The notes under the pieces were generated by a model that was given only the letters and a program-made list of their open reading frames with translations, was not told where the DNA came from and searched no databases. 64,000 nt of DNA, taken from assembly GCA_934317005.1 (NCBI GenBank), contig CAKREB010000009.1, positions 1 through 64,000 of the forward strand, given 5' to 3'. Made by a program: the position numbers and the translations under genes. Source of the stretch: an uncultured Lachnospiraceae bacterium (GTDB taxonomy: Bacteria > Bacillota > Clostridia > Lachnospirales > Lachnospiraceae). Position 1 is the first letter of the stretch. Every line of letters begins with the position of its first letter. Below, piece by piece: positions 47,397 to 55,349 of the stretch.

Positions 47397-49385
47397 ATGA
47401 AGGTTACGTTAAAAGATGGTTCATTTAAAGAATATGATGCGCCAATGGCAGCCATTGATATCGCAAAGGATATCAGTGAAGGTCTGGCAAGAGTTGCCTG
47501 TGTAGCAGAGATTGACGGGCAGGTTTGTGATCTGCGTACTATCGTAGATAAGGATTGCACACTTAACATTTTGACGTTTGACTCAGAAGAAGGAAAGAAG
47601 GCATATCGTCATACCTGTGCACATGTTCTGGCACAGGCAGTCAAAAATCTGTATCCGGATGCAAAGCTTACAATCGGACCGGCAATCGACAATGGATATT
47701 ATTATGATTTTGATATGCCAAGTCTTGACCGCGCAGCACTGGATAATATTGAAAAGGAAATGAAAAAGATTATAAAGAAAGGCGATAAGTTAGAACGCTT
47801 TACGCTTTCGAAGGAAGAAGCAATCAAGCTGATGACAGAGCGTGACGAGCCTTATAAGGTAGAGATGATCAAAGAACATTCAGACGAGGATGTATTAAGC
47901 TTCTATCAGCAGGGCGATTTCATTGAGTTCTGTGCAGGTCCACATCTGATGTCTACTAAGACGATCAAGGCATTTAAGCTTACTTCTTCTTCCGGAGCAT
48001 ACTGGAGAGGTGACGAGAAGAACAAGATGTTAACACGTATTTATGGTACTGCTTTCAACAAGAAGGCAGATCTTGAGGAACATCTGGCATATCTTGCAGA
48101 TATCAAGAACCGTGACCATAATAAGCTCGGTCGTGAGATGGAACTTTTCACAACGGTTGATGTTATCGGACAGGGACTTCCTCTGATCATGCCAAAGGGT
48201 GTAAAGATTATTCAGAAGCTGCAGCGCTGGATTGAGGATCTGGAGGATAATGAGTGGGGATATGTCCGTACAAAGACACCACTTATGGCAAAGTCTGATC
48301 TATATAAGATTTCAGATCACTGGGGTCACTATAAGGATGGCATGTTCATTCTAGGAGAAGACGACGAGGATGAGGAAGGCAACAGCGTTTCCGGCAAGGA
48401 GATTTTTGCACTTCGTCCGATGACATGTCCATTCCAGTACTATGTATATAAGGCATCACAGAAAAGCTACCGTGATCTGCCATATCGTATGGGTGAAACT
48501 TCTACTTTGTTCCGTAATGAGGATTCCGGTGAGATGCATGGTCTGACACGTGTTCGTCAGTTTACAATCTCAGAAGGTCATCTGATCTGTACACCGGAAC
48601 AGATTAAGGAAGAGTTTAAGAACTGTGTAGCACTTGCGAAGTATTGCCTGACAACACTTGGTGTTGAAGAGGATGTAACATATCGTATGTCAAAGTGGGA
48701 TCCGGAAAATAAGGACAAATATCTTGGAACAGACGCAGAGTGGGATGTTGTTCAGGATGCTATGAGAAACATTTTGGATGAGATCGGTATCGATTATACA
48801 GAGGAAGCTGGAGAAGCAGCATTCTACGGACCAAAGCTTGATATTCAGGCAAAGAATGTATATGGAAAAGAAGATACCATGATTACGATTCAGCTGGATA
48901 TGTTCCTTGCAGAGCGTTTTGATATGTACTATATTGATCAGGATGGCGAAAAGAAACGTCCATATATCATTCACAGAACATCCATCGGATGCTATGAGCG
49001 TACTCTTGCTTGGCTGATTGAAAAGTATGCAGGAAAGTTCCCAACATGGCTGTGTCCGGAGCAGGTACGTGTATTGCCTATTTCTGAGAAGTATGCAGAC
49101 TATGCTTACAAGGTACTTGATGAATTAAAGAAAAACGGCATTGATGCTACGGTAGATAACCGTTCTGAAAAGATTGGATATAAGATCCGTGAAGCCCGCC
49201 TGGATAAGCTTCCTTATATGCTTGTTGTAGGTGCTAAGGAAGAGGAGGAAGGAAAGGTTTCTGTCAGAAGCCGTTTTGCCGGTGACGAGGGACAGAAGGA
49301 TCTGTCTGCATTTATCAGTGATATCTGCGAAGAAATCCGCACAAAGAGAATCCGTCCGGTAGAAGTAGAGGAAGAACAGAAATAA
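47397..49385 (+). CDS. thrS: Threonyl-tRNA synthetase
   Basis: A 662-residue class II synthetase. TGS domain at 1-60, editing/SAD domain with zinc-type histidines (HTCAHVLAQAV ... FCAGPHL), catalytic core with motif 2 (FRNEDSGEMHGLTRVRQF) and motif 3 (IHRTSIGCYERTLAWLIE), and C-terminal anticodon-binding domain (QVRVLPISEKYADYA). The zinc-ligand Cys lies in RPMTCPFQYYVY. ATG 47397 has TTTGGAGGA upstream. Regulated by the T-box leader. Confidence 0.97.
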   Translation: MKVTLKDGSFKEYDAPMAAIDIAKDISEGLARVACVAEIDGQVCDLRTIVDKDCTLNILTFDSEEGKKAYRHTCAHVLAQAVKNLYPDAKLTIGPAIDNGYYYDFDMPSLDRAALDNIEKEMKKIIKKGDKLERFTLSKEEAIKLMTERDEPYKVEMIKEHSDEDVLSFYQQGDFIEFCAGPHLMSTKTIKAFKLTSSSGAYWRGDEKNKMLTRIYGTAFNKKADLEEHLAYLADIKNRDHNKLGREMELFTTVDVIGQGLPLIMPKGVKIIQKLQRWIEDLEDNEWGYVRTKTPLMAKSDLYKISDHWGHYKDGMFILGEDDEDEEGNSVSGKEIFALRPMTCPFQYYVYKASQKSYRDLPYRMGETSTLFRNEDSGEMHGLTRVRQFTISEGHLICTPEQIKEEFKNCVALAKYCLTTLGVEEDVTYRMSKWDPENKDKYLGTDAEWDVVQDAMRNILDEIGIDYTEEAGEAAFYGPKLDIQAKNVYGKEDTMITIQLDMFLAERFDMYYIDQDGEKKRPYIIHRTSIGCYERTLAWLIEKYAGKFPTWLCPEQVRVLPISEKYADYAYKVLDELKKNGIDATVDNRSEKIGYKIREARLDKLPYMLVVGAKEEEEGKVSVRSRFAGDEGQKDLSAFISDICEEIRTKRIRPVEVEEEQK

Positions 49386-49417
49386 GAGTGTCCGATTTTT
49401 CGTACAGTGATTTAAAT

Positions 49418-49466
49418 AAAAGCAGCACGTCTAAAGTAGCAGAGCTACGAAGGAAGTGCTGCTTTT
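49418..49466 (+). terminator. Terminator of thrS
   Basis: AAAAGCAGCAC (49418-49428) pairs perfectly with GTGCTGCTTTT (49456-49466); an inner GTAGC/GCTAC stem makes a branched structure. Confidence 0.85.
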
Positions 49467-49577
49467 GGATTATTGTAGAAAAATATATGGGAAATGTGTT
49501 ATTCAAGGGAAAGCAGGGGCTTTAGAGGGATAATTATGAGAAAAATAATTGTAATGGTTGCTATTTATAAAGCAATG

Positions 49578-49614
49578 TGTTATTTTAAAAAAATAACATA
49601 AAATAAGTTACAAT
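49578..49614 (+). promoter_or_regulatory. Palindromic operator and -10 of the AbiE-like pair
   Basis: A perfect palindrome TGTTATTTT-AAA-AAAATAACA at 49578-49598 overlaps where the -35 should be for TACAAT at 49609-49614. It starts 54 bp before the first gene. An operator for autoregulation is likely. Confidence 0.55.
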
Positions 49615-49631
49615 TTTAAAAAGGTGATAAC

Positions 49632-50582
49632 ATGAAAGATTTTTTAGAAAAAACATTACGCCAGAATATTTCTATAGAAGAAACGGAATATTTGTATAAA
49701 AAGTTACCATTGTTTTTTCGGGGAAAGTATACATTCTTTAAGATAGAAACCAATGGTCATCAGTGGATTGCAATTCAGCCAAAAACGGAAGTGGGACTGG
49801 TATCACTTAGAAAAGACCGCTTGCGGATTGAAAAACTTGCAGGACTTAATTGTGCGATATTTTTGGATACAACGACTTTTTACATTAAGGAAAAATTGAT
49901 AGAAGAGGGGATTCCGTTTGTTCTCAAAAATAAGCAGGTATATTTACCATTTATTGGTCTTTTGCTGTCAAATACAAATAAGCGGGATATAGAACCGGTT
50001 CATTTAATCTCTTACCTAACGCAGAAATTGATACTTACTGCTATATATGAAAAATGGAAAGCAGTGACTGTTTCAGAAGCTGCAGGCAAACTGGAGGTAT
50101 CGAAGATGTCTGTTAGCAGATGCTTTGATGAGATTGAATATCTGAATGGGGATATTATGGGTATGAAAGGAAAATCGCGGGTGATAACAATTCCGGCGGA
50201 TATTAAAAAAGTATGGGAGGATATAAAGCCGATTCTAAGGAGTCCGGTTATTGCAAGATATGAACTGTATGAAGATATACATTTAGAAAAAAAAGCCGGA
50301 ATATCTGCTTTGTGTGAGTATTCATTACTGTCTGATAATGAATATCCAACCTATGCTGTTACGAAAAAAGAGATATCCGGTGTAGGTGTTAAAAAGATGA
50401 AGCAGGTTCATCCGGGGGAAGAAATAGGGTGTGTGGTTTTGGAATTGGGATACTTCCTCGATTTTTGGAATAAAGCTGTGGAAGATCCTATGAGTGTTGC
50501 TTTGTCACTTACGGAAACAGAGAAGCAGGACGAAAGAGTGGAGATTTCTATAAATGAAATGTTTAAGGAGTATGTATGGTAA
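49632..50582 (+). CDS. AbiEi-like winged-helix antitoxin candidate
   Basis: A 316-residue protein. A helix-turn-helix is visible at ~135-170 (KWKAVTVSEAAGKLEVSKMSVSRCFDEIEYL), with a long N-terminal domain and a C-terminal domain resembling transcriptional regulators paired with nucleotidyltransferases (YALYEDI, YAVTKKEI). It overlaps by 7 nt the next gene, which encodes a nucleotidyltransferase-like protein; that arrangement is the AbiEi/AbiEii type IV toxin-antitoxin order. AAAGGTGATAAC precedes ATG 49632. It probably represses its own promoter through the palindrome at 49578-49598. Assignment is by context plus HTH. Confidence 0.6.
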   Translation: MKDFLEKTLRQNISIEETEYLYKKLPLFFRGKYTFFKIETNGHQWIAIQPKTEVGLVSLRKDRLRIEKLAGLNCAIFLDTTTFYIKEKLIEEGIPFVLKNKQVYLPFIGLLLSNTNKRDIEPVHLISYLTQKLILTAIYEKWKAVTVSEAAGKLEVSKMSVSRCFDEIEYLNGDIMGMKGKSRVITIPADIKKVWEDIKPILRSPVIARYELYEDIHLEKKAGISALCEYSLLSDNEYPTYAVTKKEISGVGVKKMKQVHPGEEIGCVVLELGYFLDFWNKAVEDPMSVALSLTETEKQDERVEISINEMFKEYVW

Positions 50583-51325
50583 AAGGACTAGATACATTTA
50601 GGAAATATTTTGAAGAATATGAGGAACAGTATGTACTTATAGGTGGTGCAGCCTGTGATGTTGTCTTTGAGAAAAATGATACATCATTTAGGGCAACAAG
50701 AGATTTGGATATGGTCTTGGTTGTTGAGGCATTGACACCGGAATTTGGAAAAAAATTCTGGACATTTATTCAGGATGGTGGGTATAGAAATAAAGTAACA
50801 AATAGAGAAAACCCACAGTTTTATAGGTTTGATAAGCCAGAGAATATTTCTTATCCCAAAATGATAGAGTTATTTTGTAGAAGCAATTTCAAACTGCGTG
50901 AAATGACAGGAATTACGCCAATACATATTGATGATACGGTTTCAAGTTTATCAGCGATTTTACTAAATGATGACTATTATAAAGTATTACTGGATGGAAA
51001 GATTGTCACCGATGGACTTTCGGTGCTGCGTCCGGAATATCTGATATTGTTTAAGGCAAAAGCGTATCTGGATTTGAAACAGAAAAAGGAAAATGGTGGG
51101 GAAGCAGTGGATTCCAATGATATTAAAAAGCACAAAAAAGATGTACTGAGGATTGTTTCAGAACTTATGCTTGATAAAGTGACAAGCATACCGGCAGCGA
51201 TAAAAGAAGATATTGATATTTTTATTGCGTCTTTGGAGAAAGAACCATTTGATGATAATTCCCTAAAGAATTATGGCCTTAAAAATGAAGAGGTGATTAA
51301 AGCCTTAAAAGGAGTATTCCAATAG
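50576..51325 (+). CDS. AbiEii-like nucleotidyltransferase (toxin candidate)
   Basis: A 249-residue protein of the DNA polymerase beta-type nucleotidyltransferase superfamily: LIGGAACDVVF then FRATRDLDMVLVVE, i.e. the GG(A/S) helix and the catalytic DxD (DLDMV). Proteins like this in AbiE systems modify RNA with nucleotides and arrest growth when the antitoxin is lost. Helical C-terminus (DIKKHKKDVLRIVSEL). Start ATG 50576 lies within the end of the upstream gene (translational coupling), with AAGGAG in front. Followed by a bidirectional terminator. Confidence 0.7.
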   Translation: MVKGLDTFRKYFEEYEEQYVLIGGAACDVVFEKNDTSFRATRDLDMVLVVEALTPEFGKKFWTFIQDGGYRNKVTNRENPQFYRFDKPENISYPKMIELFCRSNFKLREMTGITPIHIDDTVSSLSAILLNDDYYKVLLDGKIVTDGLSVLRPEYLILFKAKAYLDLKQKKENGGEAVDSNDIKKHKKDVLRIVSELMLDKVTSIPAAIKEDIDIFIASLEKEPFDDNSLKNYGLKNEEVIKALKGVFQ

Positions 51326-51373
51326 CTGTGTATATATAATATTTGCATTAAAAATAAAGATTTCTATAAGGTA

Positions 51374-51418
51374 AAAAGGGAGAGTTTGTAATGCTATGGC
51401 ATTATAGCTCTCCCTTTT
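51374..51418. terminator. Bidirectional terminator between convergent units
   Basis: AAAAGGGAGAG (51374-51384) pairs with CTCTCCCTTTT (51408-51418), with an inner TAATGC/GCATTA stem. Confidence 0.9.
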
Positions 51419-51436
51419 GCCGTGGAGAGTGTGTTA

Positions 51437-52375
51437 TCATTCCCCACAATAAACCACATCAATATCGCCCATAGAGCAGTCAAGCTTCAGAGTGCCAAAT
51501 TGTGTGGTATCGGAACTGCTGCCCTTTGAGGTATAATTGATATCTCCCATCGACTGGCTGGTGTGCGCGATAGCATAGTTGTCTTTGCCGCCATACAGGT
51601 TTAAGTCGATATCACCCATAGAGCAGTCGAGGTCTGTCGTTCCACTCAGTTTTCCGTATACATCAATATCGCCCATAGAGCAGCCTGCCTTCAGGTTATT
51701 GCAGAGGTTAGAAGAAAGGCTGTTTTTCGTTCCCAATGTAATGTCTCCGGCACTGCAGTCGAGAGTAGCAGATTTGGAAATCTGGTAGCTGTCGATATCT
51801 GTGCTTCCGGCAGAAGCATCGAAGGCAGCAGTGGAAGTCTCAAGATTACGGATATGGACATCACCGGCAGAAAGCTCCAGCTTAAAGTTCTGACAATGAA
51901 TGGAATCAATCACCACATCAGCAGCACTTAAATCTAATGTAATTTTGTTTAAGTCCATATCTCTGGGAAGTTCAATGGTAATGTTCTCCTCTTTGTGGTT
52001 ATTTTTATAGAAGGCTTTTGGAACCGGAATCTTGAAGCCAAAAACGCTAATTTTAGTAAAGTGGTCGAAAAATGTGGAGCGAACCGTCCAAGTGCCATTT
52101 TTGACTTCGTTTTTTGAAAGATGACCTCCGGTGATACGGAACTGATCTCCGGTCTGGAAGGTGATATTATTGGCACCAAGAGAAAAGTCCAGATTTTCAA
52201 TGGTATCTTCGTCTGTCAGTTCATGTGAAACGTTTTTAAACTCATGTGTTTCCTTAACGGGTTCGATTGACAGAGAACGGATAGAACCTCCGGCAACTAC
52301 TCCGATGATGATCAAAACAATACCGAGAGCAAGCACGGCACTGGTAATACTTAAAAAAAGAGATGTTTTTTTCAT
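51437..52375 (-). CDS. DUF4097 beta-helix-type envelope protein
   Basis: A 312-residue protein with an N-terminal membrane helix (LFLSITSAVLALGIVLIIIGVV) and an extracytoplasmic right-handed beta-helix-like domain. The rung motif (L/F)-D-x-S-x-G-D-I/V recurs at least eight times: LDLSAADVVIDS, LELSAGDVHI, FDASAGSTDI, LDCSAGDITL, CSMGDIDVYG, LDCSMGDIDLNL, SMGDINYTS and CSMGDIDVVY. DUF4097 proteins travel with DUF1700 and PadR genes, as here, and are thought to respond to envelope conditions. ATG 52375 follows GAGGATAAC. Confidence 0.85.
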   Translation of the reverse strand: MKKTSLFLSITSAVLALGIVLIIIGVVAGGSIRSLSIEPVKETHEFKNVSHELTDEDTIENLDFSLGANNITFQTGDQFRITGGHLSKNEVKNGTWTVRSTFFDHFTKISVFGFKIPVPKAFYKNNHKEENITIELPRDMDLNKITLDLSAADVVIDSIHCQNFKLELSAGDVHIRNLETSTAAFDASAGSTDIDSYQISKSATLDCSAGDITLGTKNSLSSNLCNNLKAGCSMGDIDVYGKLSGTTDLDCSMGDIDLNLYGGKDNYAIAHTSQSMGDINYTSKGSSSDTTQFGTLKLDCSMGDIDVVYCGE

Positions 52376-52481
52376 GTTATCCTCGTTTCTGCGCACGTTT
52401 TACATATAATGGATTGTGTCAGGTGCGCACAGACACAACACGCTGTTGGCATGGAAATGGTTGCTTTTATAGAAAGGATAT

Positions 52482-53309
52482 TTAGCAGAAAAATGCTTTG
52501 CAACCATTTCCGATGGATGTGCAGATCTTAGCACACCACTTAAATAATGCCGGATAAAACTTGATGCAAAAAAGGATGGCAAGATAAAATATAAAAATGC
52601 CAATGCATAATAATGTCAGTCCGATTCCGAGAATCAGTACAAAGTTTGCAACGGAGCCTGCAGATATCAGGTAAAAGGAGCTGACTGTACTTACAATTCC
52701 ACCAAATGCTAATCCGCCACCGAGAGCAAAAAGGCTTAACGTCAATGCTGCGATCACAGAAAGGATGGCAAGAAGCAGACTAAAGATGGTTGAAAGGATC
52801 GGAATACCGACTGGGATGGCAAGAATCGCCAATACGACAACCAAAGTGACCTTTTTAGAGTCCTGTGTCCATTTCGTTTTTTGATCATTCTGTGTGTAAG
52901 CTGAGTTTCCGGCGTTGTTTTGATAGGTATTTTGCTGTGTGGCATTATCCTGAAAGCCGTTTTGCTGAGCATTTTGGGAAGCATTGCCATTTTGATAAGC
53001 GTTTCCGTAAGTATTTTGTGTGTCATTATTATTTTGCTGATTGTTTGCGTGAGTGCCGGTAGCTTCCGGATAAGCGTGGGAAGAGTGGAAATCGTTTCCC
53101 TGCCCATATTGGATATTGTCTGGATTGACAGATTTAATCTGCTTTGCAATATCTACCGGGGTTCCAAGTTCACAAATGACTTGTTCTTCGTTTTCAGGAC
53201 CGGCATCTTCAAAGTAGTCTTCGTAATATTTAATTGCCTGCTCGCGTTCTTCCTCCGGCAGATCAGAAAGAAAACGGCGTAAATCTCTTAAAAATATTTC
53301 TTTGTTCAT
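52482..53309 (-). CDS. DUF1700 membrane protein with Asn/Gln-rich linker
   Basis: A 275-residue protein. N-terminal DUF1700 helical domain (LRDLRRFLSDLPEEEREQAIKYYEDYFEDAG), then an Asn/Gln/Thr-rich low-complexity linker at ~85-145, then membrane helices in a hydrophobic C-terminal half (~155-260) with a cysteine-containing end. DUF1700 proteins are often encoded right after a PadR regulator; the PadR gene here ends 29 nt upstream. It may transmit envelope state to the regulator. The linker is a rapidly changing region. Confidence 0.85.
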   Translation of the reverse strand: MNKEIFLRDLRRFLSDLPEEEREQAIKYYEDYFEDAGPENEEQVICELGTPVDIAKQIKSVNPDNIQYGQGNDFHSSHAYPEATGTHANNQQNNNDTQNTYGNAYQNGNASQNAQQNGFQDNATQQNTYQNNAGNSAYTQNDQKTKWTQDSKKVTLVVVLAILAIPVGIPILSTIFSLLLAILSVIAALTLSLFALGGGLAFGGIVSTVSSFYLISAGSVANFVLILGIGLTLLCIGIFIFYLAILFCIKFYPALFKWCAKICTSIGNGCKAFFC

Positions 53310-53338
53310 TTTTTACTCCATTCCTGCGCAGATATGCG

Positions 53339-53662
53339 CTATTCGTTTTTGGTATCGAGAAGAATTGCATTGATCTTTGCAATGTAAGTACCCCATTCCT
53401 GCTGATATAAAAGAAGCTGTCGTCTGCCGCGCTCTGTAATCTTATAGTAGCGGCGGTTCCGACCGGCGTATTCCTGATCGTATACCTCCAGACAATCATC
53501 TTTTAAAAGACGTCGCAGTACCGGGTAAAGTGTCGATTCTGAAATCTCAATAACAGAACGGACATCCTGGGTAATCTTGTAACCGTATGTGCCTTCTTTT
53601 TCCTTTTCTACGATCGCAAGAACAATCGCATCCAAAAGAGCGGCACCTGTGTTGAATACCAT
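53339..53662 (-). CDS. PadR-family transcriptional regulator
   Basis: A 107-residue winged-helix protein: LLDAIVLAIVEKEKEGTYGYKITQDV, then the recognition helix ISESTLYPVLRRLLKDDCL and wing EYAGRNRRYYKITERGRRQL, the PadR signature. It lacks a large C-terminal domain (short s2 subfamily). AGGAGG precedes ATG 53662. Two copies of a 21-bp dyad (53775-53828) upstream are the likely operator. First gene of the PadR-DUF1700-DUF4097 operon. Confidence 0.92.
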   Translation of the reverse strand: MVFNTGAALLDAIVLAIVEKEKEGTYGYKITQDVRSVIEISESTLYPVLRRLLKDDCLEVYDQEYAGRNRRYYKITERGRRQLLLYQQEWGTYIAKINAILLDTKNE

Positions 53663-53707
53663 ATGCTACCTCCTTGTTTGTAAATCTGCTTCTTGTCGGT
53701 GTTTGGC

Positions 53708-53768
53708 GGTTCAAGCCAACAGATTACAATTTGTATGTAAACATACATTACAATCTGTTTTTGAACCG
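53708..53768 (-). promoter_or_regulatory. Long leader hairpin upstream of the PadR gene
   Basis: GGTTCAA (53708-53714) pairs with TTGAACC (53761-53767), AACAGATT (53718-53725) with AATCTGTT (53752-53759), and the centre holds GTATGT/ACATAC. The ~60-nt imperfect stem lies between the operators and the PadR ribosome binding site. Confidence 0.55.
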
Positions 53769-53774
53769 TGCACA

Positions 53775-53828
53775 ATACTATATGACATATAATATGTTTT
53801 TGTGTCTATACTATATGACATATAATAT
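53775..53828 (-). promoter_or_regulatory. Two 21-bp operator repeats of the PadR operon
   Basis: ATACTATATGACATATAATAT occurs at 53775-53795 and again, exactly, at 53808-53828. The copies are 33 bp apart (about three helical turns), and each contains the dyad ATATG-A-CATAT. ATAC-N-GTAT-like AT-rich dyads are typical for PadR. From 53,830 to 54,200 the DNA is very AT-rich and shows no further gene. Confidence 0.7.
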
Positions 53829-54226
53829 TGTTTGTCAATGGAAAATGGAGTGTTTAAGGTTTTGATAAGAAAGCGGAAATATTTTTACTATGAAAAATAT
53901 TTAAATTCTTAAAAAAAGTGTAAATAGAATTCAAACAATATATTAATATAGGAAGAAAAGCGTTTTAAAAAAGAAGAAAAATGCCTTAAAATATATGGGG
54001 TTTGGTACAATATTGCTAGTTTCTATCGAGGTTTTTTGGCTATTTTAGCTAAAAAGTGTAAAATATGAAAAAAATGTTGAAAAAGATTAGAAGAAATACT
54101 AAAATAGTACCTGTGCGTGATGGCATAGATATAAACGGAAACGGCGGAATGTCTTTCCGGATGATACATAGAGGCTTTGTGAGGGACAGCAGTATTTCGC
54201 AGAGCGTACAAGAAATGGAGGCTAAT

Positions 54227-55222
54227 ATGATAGAGTGTAAAGGAAAAATTGCAGTATTAACAAGTGGTGGAGATGCACCGGGAATGAACGCAGCTGTTCG
54301 TGCCGTTGTTCGTAATGGTATTGCAAAGGGATATGAAGTATTTGGAATTAAGAGAGGATACAACGGTATTCTGAATAAAGAAATTGAATTAATGACATTC
54401 CAGGATGTTTCTGAAAAGCTCCAGCATGGTGGTACATTTCTGTTTACTGCTCGCAGTGCAGAGTTTGGAGAGGAAGAAGGAAAGAAGAAAGCTGCTGCCA
54501 TCTGTAAGGAATTTGGAATTGATTCTCTGATCGTTATTGGTGGAGATGGTTCTTTCAAGGGTGCAAAGGGCTTATCAAAATACGGTGTCAATGTAATCGG
54601 TATTCCGGGAACAATCGATCTTGATATTGCATATACAGACTATACGATTGGTTTTGATACAGCAGTAAATACAGCAATGGAAGCAATCGACCGTCTTCGT
54701 GAAACATCAAACTCACATGAGCGTTGCAGCGTTGTAGAGGTTATGGGACGTTCTGCAGGTTATATTGCACTGTGGTGTGGTATTGCAAATGGTGCAGAGG
54801 GAATTCTGCTGCCTGAGAAGTTTGACAATGATTATGAGAAGTTGATCGAGCAGATTAAAGAGAATCGTGAAGCAGGTATGACACATCAGGTTGTTGTTAA
54901 TGCAGAGGGCGTTGGTCATTCAAACAGCCTTGCAAAGCGTATTGAAGAAGAAACAGGTGTTGAAACAAGAGCAACGATTCTTGGACATTTACAGCGTGGT
55001 GGAAGCCCGACAGCACGTGATCGTGTGTATGCTTCTGTTATGGGCGCTTATGCGGTAGACATCATCGATCAGGGTAAGAAGAACCGTCTGGTTGGATACA
55101 AGGATGGACATGTATATGATGTTGATATCGAGGAAGCATTCCAGATGACAAAGAGTATTGACGATTATCAGTATGAGGTAGCCGGTATACTCGGTACAAG
55201 ATGTGATTATAAAAATATCTAA
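54227..55222 (+). CDS. pfkA: 6-phosphofructokinase
   Basis: 331 residues, converts fructose 6-phosphate to fructose 1,6-bisphosphate. Motifs: LTSGGDAPGMNAAVRAVVRN, VIGGDGSFKGA (ATP site) and the catalytic loop PGTIDLDIAYTDYTIGFDTA. The two catalytic Asp of TIDxD are kept, but the usual Asn between them is Leu. The MGRSAGYIALW segment follows. ATG 54227 with ATGGAGG upstream is used; the 54 codons open upstream (from 54065) are not conserved-looking. A terminator follows at 55238. Confidence 0.95.
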   Translation: MIECKGKIAVLTSGGDAPGMNAAVRAVVRNGIAKGYEVFGIKRGYNGILNKEIELMTFQDVSEKLQHGGTFLFTARSAEFGEEEGKKKAAAICKEFGIDSLIVIGGDGSFKGAKGLSKYGVNVIGIPGTIDLDIAYTDYTIGFDTAVNTAMEAIDRLRETSNSHERCSVVEVMGRSAGYIALWCGIANGAEGILLPEKFDNDYEKLIEQIKENREAGMTHQVVVNAEGVGHSNSLAKRIEEETGVETRATILGHLQRGGSPTARDRVYASVMGAYAVDIIDQGKKNRLVGYKDGHVYDVDIEEAFQMTKSIDDYQYEVAGILGTRCDYKNI

Positions 55223-55237
55223 TACGATATAGAATAC

Positions 55238-55281
55238 CAAAGAAAAAGAAGATCCGTTTTTTCGGGTCTTCTTTTTCTTTG
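55238..55281. terminator. Bidirectional terminator after pfkA
   Basis: CAAAGAAAAAGAAGATCCG (55238-55256) pairs with CGGGTCTTCTTTTTCTTTG (55263-55281), one G-T pair. Confidence 0.9.
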
Positions 55282-55349
55282 ACAGTATAGTGAAGCAAAA
55301 GTGCTGTGGATATGAAAAATTGTTGTTATGGTAGTGATACTTTTTTGTA

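Noticed and set aside
54065..54226. In-frame 54-codon N-terminal extension of pfkA
   Set aside because: The family starts a few residues before KGKIAVLTSGGD, and ATG 54227 has a good ATGGAGG; the upstream part looks non-coding.
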